This document shows, one piece after another, positions 1 through 8,395 of a stretch of 36,692 nt of DNA. The stretch is from contig MGKQ01000023.1 in NCBI GenBank assembly GCA_001795735.1, positions 1 through 36,692 on the forward strand. Direction: 5' to 3'. The translations under genes were made by a program, and so were the position numbers. Positions within the stretch are counted from its first letter, which is position 1. The number at the start of each line of letters is the position of its first letter. This DNA is from Candidatus Yanofskybacteria bacterium RIFCSPLOWO2_02_FULL_41_13. Its GTDB lineage: Bacteria > Patescibacteriota > Minisyncoccia > 2-02-FULL-40-12 > GWA2-44-9. Under the pieces are notes generated by a model. It was not told the DNA's origin. It saw nothing but the letters and a program-made list of their open reading frames with translations, and searched no databases.

Positions 1-77
1 ATAGAGAAATGCTGATATTTCATAGACTTCTATGATACCAGAAGTGTTGCACTTACTTGTTGAACTGAAGTCCAATT

Positions 78-101
78 AAAAAGCCCCTGAGTCGGGCTTG
101 T
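78..101 (-). terminator. Intrinsic terminator downstream of the metalloprotease gene
   Basis: Minus strand AGCCCGACTCAGGGGCTTTTT: short GC stem followed by a T run, just past the stop codon at 108. Confidence 0.65.
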
Positions 102-107
102 AAAAAA

Positions 108-776
108 TTAATCCCTTAAAGCGTAAAGATGCTCCAAACGTTTCTTGTCTTCTTCATAGATTTCTTTAAGGCTCCGAGGACGGCCATCCTTGTCAAAATA
201 GCGTCCTGAAGACCTGTAGTTCAGTGTAAGGTAAAAAAGAAATGGATGCTCACTTAGCACTGCCAGCACGCTTAAGCGTTTTTTAACTAGCTTCTCAACC
301 GCAGAAACCACCCTCTGCCTGCCGGCGATTTCGGCAGCCCTTACATCAACCATCCAGTGGGGACGACGCTCAAAACCGACTCTTTCTACTTCTTCGACGT
401 GGGCAAGCTCATGAGCTATCACTCCTGCCAACTCATCTAGGGTAAAATCTTTTGCCAAGCCTTCTGTTATCTCAATGACCTTATTATCGTAAAAACGTGC
501 CTGATAATTTTTGTCGCCCACATTTACTTTATAGTCAGGCTCCGATTTTAGATTCGGCTCTATCCTGAACAGATTTCTGGCCTCTGCTATCTTTTTTTGA
601 AAAAATATCTCCTTATCTTTTTTACTTAGGCTTGTCTCTTCAACCTCAAACGAGCTTTTCGTGTAGTAACTTGTGACTCGGCGAACTACGACAAGAGTTA
701 CCTGATTAATAAAACCATAAACTATAAAAAATAAGAGCAGTGGCCAGCTCAATCTTTTTATTTTTTGAAGAATCAT
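108..776 (-). CDS. Membrane-anchored M48-like zinc metalloprotease
   Basis: N-terminal hydrophobic segment; HExxH motif in VIAHELAHVEEVERVG with downstream DVRAAEIAG as a possible third-ligand region. Confidence 0.7.
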   Translation of the reverse strand: MILQKIKRLSWPLLLFFIVYGFINQVTLVVVRRVTSYYTKSSFEVEETSLSKKDKEIFFQKKIAEARNLFRIEPNLKSEPDYKVNVGDKNYQARFYDNKVIEITEGLAKDFTLDELAGVIAHELAHVEEVERVGFERRPHWMVDVRAAEIAGRQRVVSAVEKLVKKRLSVLAVLSEHPFLFYLTLNYRSSGRYFDKDGRPRSLKEIYEEDKKRLEHLYALRD

Positions 777-933
777 CGGTTCCGCCCCTTTTCTCCCAGA
801 ATTAACACCCTAAAACTAGGAAATACTGGTATTTCTGTCAATATCTTCAACTTGTCCACACTTCTTCCTCATTGCCGAGTTCTGTGCGAGTGATAAAATG
901 AGATTATCGGTATCCGCTTAATTCCTGAACAAC

Positions 934-1020
934 AAACTTCTATTTTATTTCAATATACTTCTATTTATTTCCACGTGAAATACATAGAAACTCGTAGAAA
1001 TATGTAGAAATTAATTGTAG
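934..1020. repeat. Cluster of TTCTA/TAGAA short repeats arranged around a CACGTG core upstream of dnaE
   Basis: ACTTCTATTTTATTTC, ACTTCTATTTATTTC, CACGTG at 972-977, then CATAGAAA, CGTAGAAA, TGTAGAAA. Confidence 0.6.
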
Positions 1021-1032
1021 ATACTAACTACT

Positions 1033-4000
1033 TTGAAATTTACTCACCTTCACACTCATAGCCACTACTCGTTACTCGACGGACTTTCTAAAATAGACGA
1101 CTTAGTCAACCGGGCAAAAGAAATGGGAATGGAATCTCTCGCTCTCACCGATCATGGCGTCTTATATGGCGCCATTGAGTTTTATAAAAAAGCCAAAAAG
1201 GCAGGCATCAAGCCAATAATCGGCTGTGAAGTATATATTTCTGAAAACTCAATGCACGATAAGCGGCCGAACATTGATGATAAGCGTTACCATCTTATCT
1301 TGCTGGCAAAAGATAACACCGGTTATAAAAATCTTATAAAAATAGTTAGCGCCGCTCACCTCGAAGGATTCTATTATAAACCAAGGATAGATAAAAATTT
1401 CTTGCGAAAACATTCAGATGGTTTAATCGCCTTATCGGCTTGTCTCGGAGGTGAATTATCAAGAGCAATATCATCTAACAGCTACTCGAAAGCAAAAAAA
1501 ATAGCTCTTGAGCATGAGGAGATATTCGGAAAGGGTAACTACTATATCGAACTTCAGGAACATCCGAATATCGAAGATCAAAATTCAGTTACGCCTCAGC
1601 TTGTAAAGCTGGCTAAAGAAACGGGAATTCCGATTGTAGCCACTCAAGACTCACATTATACTCATCCCGAAGACGCCCATGCTCATGACGTTCTTCTAGC
1701 CGTTCAGACCGGAAATAAACTTGATGACAAAGATCGGCTAACCATGAAGAACGATGATTTTTCGTTAATTTCCTCGGAAGATATGTATAAAAAATTCAGC
1801 TTGTTGGGTGAATCTGTGACATTGGAAGCGCTGGAGAATACCGGTAAAATAGCTGACGCTTGTAATCTAGAAATAGAGTTAGACAAAGTTAAACTGCCGA
1901 ACTTCCCTCTGCCCGAGAACTATTCTACACCCGAAGAATACCTTAAGAAACTTGCTTATGAAGGCATCGTATCTCGATACGGAGCTAATCCTGCCGAAGA
2001 AGTCGTTAAAAGACTGGATTATGAGTTAAATATCATTCAAAAAACCGGTTTTGCCTCTTATTTCTTAATAGTCCAAGACTTCGTCAACTGGGCCAAGAAA
2101 AATAATATAGTCGTCGGCCCCGGCCGAGGCTCGGCTGCCGGCAGTATTGTTTCTTATCTACTGAATATTACCAATATTGATCCTCTTAAATATGACCTTT
2201 TGTTCGAAAGGTTTCTAAATCCGGAACGTGTTTCTATGCCCGATATTGATCTTGACTTTGCTGATGCGAGACGGGATGAGGTATTGAAATATGTTGCTGA
2301 TAAATACGGCCACGACCATGTTGCCCAAGTAATTACTTTTGGCACAATGGCTGCCAGAGGAGGAATACGCGACGCCGGAAGAGCATTAGGCTACTCTTAC
2401 GACTTTTGCGACAAAATCGCCAAGATGATTCCCCTTAACCCTAACCAGGGCAAATCAAGCCTTAAGAAAGCAGTTGAAACGGTAACTGAATTGAAAGAGG
2501 CATATAACAGCAACCCAGATGTAAAAAAATTAATTGACGCCGCTGCCAGACTGGAAGGTGTTGCCAGACACTCCTCAACTCATGCTTGCGCAGTAGTGAT
2601 AACGCCTAAAACCTTAACTGAATATCTCCCTCTTCAATACGGCACTAATGAAGGCGATATTATAACTCAATACGAGATGCATGCCGTTGAAGATCTTGGT
2701 CTTCTAAAAATGGACCTCCTTGGTTTGGCTAATCTTACTATCATCGAAGAGACACTGAAAGAAATAAGGAGGAACCACGGAATCGATATAGAGATAGACA
2801 AGATTCCTCTTGATGACAAGAAAACTTTTTCCCTTCTTCAGAAAGCCCAGACTACCGGAGTCTTCCAGTTAGAATCTTCGGGAATGAAAAAATACTTAAA
2901 GAGCCTTAAGCCCACTGAACTGGAAGATATTATCGTTATGGTATCTTTATACCGTCCCGGCCCTTTGGATGCGGGAATGGTTGAAGAATATATTCAGCGT
3001 AAGCATGGCAAGAAGAAAGTCACCTACCTTCATCCGCTGATGGAGCCGATCCTAAATAATACTTACGGCATAATTGTTTATCAAGAGCAGTTAATGCAAG
3101 TCGCCAATACTTTGGCTAAATTCACCTTGCCTCAAGGATACACTCTTATAAAAGCAGTTGGGAAAAAAATTAAATCTCTTCTCGATGAACAAAGGGAAAG
3201 ATTAATAGACGGGATGGTAGGCAATAATATTCCGAAGGTTACGGCGGAAACTATCTGGGATTTTATAGAACCTTTCGCCCGCTATGGCTTTAATAAATCT
3301 CATGCCGCCTGCTACGCCACGATTGCTTACCAAACCGCTTATTTAAAAGCTCACTACCCGACAGAGTTTATGGCTGCATTTATGAACTCAGAGACTGGAG
3401 ATGTAGAGAGAGTTGCTTTTCTCATAGAAGAATGTAAAGAAATGGGAATTAACGTTCTTCCCCCGTCAATAAATGAAAGTTACGAAAAATTCACCGTAGT
3501 AATGGCCAGCGGCAAACCGTCAATTCGATTCGGTTTAACAGCAATAAAAAATGTTGGAGACAACGTCGTTTCAACCGTAATCAAGGAGCGTGAAAATACT
3601 GGATTTTTTAAAACCGCAGAAAATTTTGTTTCTCGAATTCACAATAAAGACCTGAACAAAAAATCTCTTGAAAGCCTCATAAAATGCGGAGCCCTTGATA
3701 CTTTTGGCGAAAGAAATGCCTTATTGCACAACCTCGAAGCTCTTTTAAGTCACGCCAGAGATAGGCAAAAGCAGTCTTCGATCGGCCAAGTAAGTTTATT
3801 CGGTAATTCAATAGAGACGGAGTTGCCGCCACTGAGACTAGCCGTAGCTGAATCAGCAAAAAGCTGGGAAAAACTAATGTGGGAAAAAGAGCTGCTGGGC
3901 CTATATGTATCCGATCATCCCCTGAACAGCTACCAAACAGAGCTAAACCTTGAAAAAGTCACCCCAATTAAAAACATATCGGTTAATACTCTTGGTTCGA

Positions 4001-4248
4001 TAAAAATAGGGGGAATTATAACTAAAATACAAAAAATAGTTACTAAAACGGGCCGGCCGATGGTATTCTCAAACGTCGAAGATTTAACTTCCAGGATAGA
4101 ATTGGTCGTTTTTCCAAACGTACTAGAAAAAAACCCGGAAGTATGGAAAGAAAATAATATCATAATCGCTCAAGGAAAAGTTAACGACCGCGACGGAGCC
4201 CTCAAACTTCTTTGTGATGACGTGAAACCTCTAATTGCTGCCATCTAG
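1033..4248 (+). CDS. dnaE: DNA polymerase III subunit alpha
   Basis: PHP domain (HTHSHYSLLDG), PolIIIalpha catalytic motifs (PDIDLDFAD, GPGRGSAAGSIVSYLL), C-terminal OB-fold region; TTG start. Confidence 0.97.
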   Translation: MKFTHLHTHSHYSLLDGLSKIDDLVNRAKEMGMESLALTDHGVLYGAIEFYKKAKKAGIKPIIGCEVYISENSMHDKRPNIDDKRYHLILLAKDNTGYKNLIKIVSAAHLEGFYYKPRIDKNFLRKHSDGLIALSACLGGELSRAISSNSYSKAKKIALEHEEIFGKGNYYIELQEHPNIEDQNSVTPQLVKLAKETGIPIVATQDSHYTHPEDAHAHDVLLAVQTGNKLDDKDRLTMKNDDFSLISSEDMYKKFSLLGESVTLEALENTGKIADACNLEIELDKVKLPNFPLPENYSTPEEYLKKLAYEGIVSRYGANPAEEVVKRLDYELNIIQKTGFASYFLIVQDFVNWAKKNNIVVGPGRGSAAGSIVSYLLNITNIDPLKYDLLFERFLNPERVSMPDIDLDFADARRDEVLKYVADKYGHDHVAQVITFGTMAARGGIRDAGRALGYSYDFCDKIAKMIPLNPNQGKSSLKKAVETVTELKEAYNSNPDVKKLIDAAARLEGVARHSSTHACAVVITPKTLTEYLPLQYGTNEGDIITQYEMHAVEDLGLLKMDLLGLANLTIIEETLKEIRRNHGIDIEIDKIPLDDKKTFSLLQKAQTTGVFQLESSGMKKYLKSLKPTELEDIIVMVSLYRPGPLDAGMVEEYIQRKHGKKKVTYLHPLMEPILNNTYGIIVYQEQLMQVANTLAKFTLPQGYTLIKAVGKKIKSLLDEQRERLIDGMVGNNIPKVTAETIWDFIEPFARYGFNKSHAACYATIAYQTAYLKAHYPTEFMAAFMNSETGDVERVAFLIEECKEMGINVLPPSINESYEKFTVVMASGKPSIRFGLTAIKNVGDNVVSTVIKERENTGFFKTAENFVSRIHNKDLNKKSLESLIKCGALDTFGERNALLHNLEALLSHARDRQKQSSIGQVSLFGNSIETELPPLRLAVAESAKSWEKLMWEKELLGLYVSDHPLNSYQTELNLEKVTPIKNISVNTLGSIKIGGIITKIQKIVTKTGRPMVFSNVEDLTSRIELVVFPNVLEKNPEVWKENNIIIAQGKVNDRDGALKLLCDDVKPLIAAI

Positions 4249-4271
4249 CTAAAACACGTTAAAGTATTCAA

Positions 4272-4300
4272 AAATCCGCTTGAAGGCGGATTTAATTTTT
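4272..4300. terminator. Hairpin between convergent dnaE and the small ORF
   Basis: AAATCCGCTTGAAGGCGGATTT, flanked by T-rich sequence on one side. Confidence 0.6.
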
Positions 4301-4519
4301 CACTACTCTTAGCAATTCCAGAGAAAGTTTATCTATCATCCCATCAACCATTGCCCTAATTTCTGCTTGATCTTTCTCAGAAATAAAAGAAGAAATTTTT
4401 ATCTTATCGGCTTCTTGCTTAACAGCTTTCCTGACTGCCTTGGTAAATATATTAACAGCCACAATATTCTTATCGAAGTATGACACTTCTTTCATCGTAA
4501 CCCTCCCGGAACTAGGCAA
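4292..4519 (-). CDS. Small hypothetical protein; start may be the internal Met (MKEVSYF)
   Basis: 75-aa ORF filling the gap between dnaE and thrS; no recognised motif. Confidence 0.45.
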   Translation of the reverse strand: MPSSGRVTMKEVSYFDKNIVAVNIFTKAVRKAVKQEADKIKISSFISEKDQAEIRAMVDGMIDKLSLELLRVVKN

Positions 4520-4593
4520 TTAGCCATCGCTATACTAATATACTGCGCACCCTTGCGTCAAGTCTTCCGGTTTTCTTGGTTTTTTGATATTCT

Positions 4594-4620
4594 TAATCCG
4601 TAATGTGTAATTTGTAATTC
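4594..4620 (+). repeat. Heptameric tract TAATCCG/TAATGTG/TAATTTG/TAATTC abutting the thrS start
   Basis: Read directly; 7-nt period. Confidence 0.8.
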
Positions 4621-4625
4621 AGCTA

Positions 4626-6365
4626 ATGAAAAATTCAATCGAATCAATTCGCCACTCGCTCGCCCACCTTCTAGGTGCGGCTGTTTTAGAACTTTATCCC
4701 GGTTCAAAATTAGCCATTGGTCCGGCCATTGATGACGGCTTTTATTACGATATGGAAGTTTCCGGTAAAATCTCGGATAGCGACTTGCCAAGAATAGAGA
4801 CCGAAATGCATAAAATCCTGAAAACATGGGATAAATTTGAAGAGATTAAAGAAACGTCTGCGTCGGCAAAGAAACGTTATGTCGGCAATCCTTACAAGCT
4901 CGAACTTATACAAGAACTGGCCGATACCAAAGAAAAAATGACTTCCTATAAATCGGGGCGGTTTATCGACCTCTGTCGTGGAGGCCATGTAGCAAACGCT
5001 AAAGATATAAACCCCGACGCTTTCAAGCTGTCTCATGTCGCCGGAGCCTACTGGCGCGGTGATGAGAAAAATAACCAGCTCACTAGAATTTACGGTTACG
5101 CATTTAAAACAAAGAAAGAATTAGATCATCATATAACTGTAATTGAAGAGGCTAAGAAAAGAGATCATAAAAAGCTGGGTCCCGAGTTGGATCTGTTCAC
5201 GTTTTCAGATTTGGTTGGAAGCGGCCTGCCGTTGTGGACGCCGAAAGGTACTTTAGTCCGAAACATATTGGATGATTTCGTTTGGGAGCTTCGTAAAAAA
5301 GCCGGTTATCAGCAAGTGGACATACCTCATATCACGAAAAAAGATTTATATGAGAAGAGTGGCCACTGGGAAAAGTTTAAAGACGAACTTTTTAAAATAA
5401 CTACCCGAGAAGGTCATCTTTTTATCATAAAACCTATGAACTGTCCGCACCACACGCAAATTTATGCCCGCAAACCTCACAGCTACCGTGAGCTTCCCCA
5501 AAGATATGCCAACACGACTAAAGACTACCGGGATGAACAAACGGGCGAACTCTCAGGACTTTCACGAGTCAGGGCATTTACCCAAGACGACGCCCATGTC
5601 TTCTGTCGAATGAACCAAGTTAAAGAAGAATTTTTAAAAATCTGGGATATAGTCCATGAATTTTATAAGTCATTTGGTTTTGAACTGCAGGTCAGGCTTT
5701 CCCGCCATGATCCTAAACATATGGAAAAATATATCGGCGATGAGAAGAAATGGCAATCAGCCGAGAAAATCCTGGATGAAATAATAAAAGATAAGAAAGT
5801 TAAAGCCATGGATGGTTTGGGCGAAGCGGCATTTTATGGACCAAAGTTAGACTTTTTAGCCAAAGACTCCCTCGGACGCGAATGGCAGGTGGCAACCATT
5901 CAGCTGGATATGAACATGCCGGAACGTTTTGATTTATATTGCATTAATGAAAAGGGCGAGCAGGAACGTATAGTAATGATACACGCGGCCATAATGGGCT
6001 CGATAGAGAGATTTCTTTCTATAGCTATTGAGCACTATGCTGGAGCATTCCCCGTCTGGCTTGCCCCAGTTCAAGTAGCCATTTTGCCTATAACGGATAA
6101 ACAAAATAAAGGAGCAGAGGAAGTTTCGAGTAAATTAAAAGAGGCTGGGATTAGGGTCGAGGTAAATAAAGATAACGAGACTCTTGGCAAAAAGATAAGG
6201 GCCGCTGAAACCCAGAAGATCCCCTATCTTCTCGTCATCGGAGACAAAGAAATACAAGCCGAAGCTGTTGCCGTCCGCCAGCGTAGCAAAGGCAATATGG
6301 GTCAGATAAAACTAGAAAAATTTATCAATCAAGTTTCTAAAGAAATAGAAAACCGCCTCTCCTAG
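4626..6365 (+). CDS. thrS: Threonyl-tRNA synthetase lacking the N-terminal TGS domain
   Basis: Begins at the editing domain (IRHSLAHLLGAAVLELYP..IGPAIDDGFYYD); class II motifs; MNCPHH; C-terminal anticodon-binding domain. Confidence 0.95.
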   Translation: MKNSIESIRHSLAHLLGAAVLELYPGSKLAIGPAIDDGFYYDMEVSGKISDSDLPRIETEMHKILKTWDKFEEIKETSASAKKRYVGNPYKLELIQELADTKEKMTSYKSGRFIDLCRGGHVANAKDINPDAFKLSHVAGAYWRGDEKNNQLTRIYGYAFKTKKELDHHITVIEEAKKRDHKKLGPELDLFTFSDLVGSGLPLWTPKGTLVRNILDDFVWELRKKAGYQQVDIPHITKKDLYEKSGHWEKFKDELFKITTREGHLFIIKPMNCPHHTQIYARKPHSYRELPQRYANTTKDYRDEQTGELSGLSRVRAFTQDDAHVFCRMNQVKEEFLKIWDIVHEFYKSFGFELQVRLSRHDPKHMEKYIGDEKKWQSAEKILDEIIKDKKVKAMDGLGEAAFYGPKLDFLAKDSLGREWQVATIQLDMNMPERFDLYCINEKGEQERIVMIHAAIMGSIERFLSIAIEHYAGAFPVWLAPVQVAILPITDKQNKGAEEVSSKLKEAGIRVEVNKDNETLGKKIRAAETQKIPYLLVIGDKEIQAEAVAVRQRSKGNMGQIKLEKFINQVSKEIENRLS

Positions 6366-6373
6366 GAGGCGGT
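6352..6373. terminator. Bidirectional terminator hairpin containing both convergent stop codons
   Basis: ACCGCCTC-TCCTAG-GAGGCGGT; stops overlap at CTAG 6362-6365. Confidence 0.7.
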
Positions 6374-7084
6374 CTGGTTATTATAGGCTTTCAGTTTTTT
6401 AATAATACTTTTTACGATATAACTCATGGTCAGAATAAAAGCTACAAAGAATAAAGCAAACCACCAAAATCCTATTTTCTCGTAAACTTGGGCCAAATAA
6501 TAATTCTTCAAAAAATTAGAAATAAAGAGCAGAGCCAAGGCTAACTTCCATTTAGTCGCCCGACATACCATTAAGCCTAAAATCCAAAAAAGAGGGAGCA
6601 GTCCAAAAATAAAAATAAAAACACAGCTTATAATATAACCGAATCTGCGAATAGCGATAAAGATCGGATTGTCCTGATAATTATCAATGTCGAAATTCTC
6701 TATACCGTGTTTTCTGGCAAAATCTTTAACTAACACTACCGGATAAAGATCGCCGAGATTGGGCCTTAAAAACTCCCGGAGATCAAACCCTTTAGCTGCT
6801 TTCTGACTAATATCAATCGCTTCGGCAACAGTAGATATTTTTCTTATCTTTTCTCGGTATAGCCAGCCAGAAAACCAGAACCACCAGCATAATTCAGTAC
6901 TTGCCCATATTCCGGCGGCAAGACTAAGATTATGGCCGGTCAGTTCAAATATTCCCACCAATACGAAAGGAATGGCAAACTCAGTATTAAGAGTGGCCAC
7001 AATAAAAGCAACAAGGAAAGGCCAATTAGACTTGCAGATAAACCCCTTTGCCCTGATAAACCAGGACTTATTCTGGCCCATCAC
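6362..7084 (-). CDS. Polytopic membrane protein, hypothetical
   Basis: Multiple hydrophobic segments; no recognised family. Confidence 0.7.
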   Translation of the reverse strand: MMGQNKSWFIRAKGFICKSNWPFLVAFIVATLNTEFAIPFVLVGIFELTGHNLSLAAGIWASTELCWWFWFSGWLYREKIRKISTVAEAIDISQKAAKGFDLREFLRPNLGDLYPVVLVKDFARKHGIENFDIDNYQDNPIFIAIRRFGYIISCVFIFIFGLLPLFWILGLMVCRATKWKLALALLFISNFLKNYYLAQVYEKIGFWWFALFFVAFILTMSYIVKSIIKKLKAYNNQTAS

Positions 7085-7157
7085 CCGCTATCACCCACAT
7101 ACATGTAAAAGATCTCCTGTTTACTGCCCTAGATTATCGTATATAATAGCTTAAATC

Positions 7158-8177
7158 ATGACTAAAATCAACCCTCCGGTTGTCAGACCTAAAGTTATTG
7201 TAATAGTCGGACCAACAGCTTCCGGGAAGTCAGATTTGAGCATTGAGCTGGCTAAGAAGTTGACTGGCGAGATAATATCGGCTGACAGCCGGCAAGTATA
7301 CTATGGGATGAATCTTGGCACGGGAAAAGTACCTCGAGATAGAAATCCCAAATCACAAGCACCAAATCACAAACAAATTTTAAATTCTAAATTTCAAATC
7401 CCAAACCAAGATTATTACTCCTCGGGAATTAGGCACCACTTAATTGATGTGGCTTCACCTAAAAAAGTTTTTACCGCTTCAGATTTTGAAAAACTGGCAG
7501 ATAAAGCAATAAAAGAAATTCTGGCTAAAAGTAAAGTACCCATAATAGTCGGTGGGACAGGATTTTATATTGATATTCTGCTCGGCCGGATGCAAACCGC
7601 CAATGTACCGCCCAATAAACACCTAAGAGGGAAGCTAGAGAAAATGGACACTGATAAATTATTTAAAAAACTCAAGAAGCTTGATCCTAAAAAATCAGAG
7701 ATCATTGACCGCTATAATAGACACCGCCTCATCAGAGCGTTGGAAATTGTTATCACTACCAAAAAATCTTCCATAATTGACCCTAGATACGAGATACGAA
7801 ATACGAAATACAATGTCCTCTGGTTAGGATTAAATCCCGCAAGTCTTCAAAAAAAAATCAAGAAACGGCTTAATGCACGACTAAATGACGGGCTGGTACA
7901 AGAGGTTAAAAGATTACACGAACAAGGAGTAAGCTGGAAACAACTTGATGCCTTTGGACTTGAGTACCGCTGGATCTCAAGATATATAAAAAATCAAAAA
8001 TCAAAAATCAAAATTGATGAAGAGGGGTTCAAAAAATCAGAAGAATACCAGAGACTGTTAACTGAAATCATAAAATACTCAAAACGCCAGATGACTTGGT
8101 TCAAGAAGAACAAAGAGATACACTGGCTTGCAAACCATAAAACCGCCGAACAACTGACAAAAGACTTTTTGAGTTAA
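7158..8177 (+). CDS. miaA: tRNA dimethylallyltransferase with repeat-derived in-frame insertions
   Basis: P-loop IVGPTASGKSDLSIELA, SADSRQVYYGMNLGTGK, HHLIDVASP, VGGTGFYIDILL, RQMTWFKKN. Confidence 0.95.
   Translation: MTKINPPVVRPKVIVIVGPTASGKSDLSIELAKKLTGEIISADSRQVYYGMNLGTGKVPRDRNPKSQAPNHKQILNSKFQIPNQDYYSSGIRHHLIDVASPKKVFTASDFEKLADKAIKEILAKSKVPIIVGGTGFYIDILLGRMQTANVPPNKHLRGKLEKMDTDKLFKKLKKLDPKKSEIIDRYNRHRLIRALEIVITTKKSSIIDPRYEIRNTKYNVLWLGLNPASLQKKIKKRLNARLNDGLVQEVKRLHEQGVSWKQLDAFGLEYRWISRYIKNQKSKIKIDEEGFKKSEEYQRLLTEIIKYSKRQMTWFKKNKEIHWLANHKTAEQLTKDFLS
7343..7405 (+). repeat. Nine consecutive heptamers in the miaA coding sequence (63 bp, 21 codons)
   Basis: AAATCCC AAATCAC AAGCACC AAATCAC AAACAAA TTTTAAA TTCTAAA TTTCAAA TCCCAAA. 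Confidence 0.85.
7786..7813 (+). repeat. Heptamer tract (GATACGA)2 AATACGA AATACAA in miaA
   Basis: Read directly. Confidence 0.8.
7989..8009 (+). repeat. Heptamer tract (AAAAATC)3 in miaA
   Basis: Read directly. Confidence 0.8.
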
Positions 8178-8389
8178 ACTTTCTCCGTATCAGACGGTCC
8201 GGTTATCTCCTGCTCATCGGGGATCACTCTCTCTGAAACATACTTTTTATCTCCTCTGCGTGCCATCTCAGCTTCCAACCGCTCTTTCTCTGTCTGGGAT
8301 TCAATGGCCGCTTTTTCCCTGAATCTTTTTTCGCCCAAACCCATCCTCGGCTGAAAGTTAGTAATTAATTTTGCAAAAAACTTTTTCAT
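8174..8389 (-). CDS. Small charged hypothetical protein
   Basis: 71-aa ORF between miaA and gatB; stop overlaps the miaA stop at TTAA. Confidence 0.5.
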   Translation of the reverse strand: MKKFFAKLITNFQPRMGLGEKRFREKAAIESQTEKERLEAEMARRGDKKYVSERVIPDEQEITGPSDTEKV

Positions 8390-8395
8390 GTTTTT

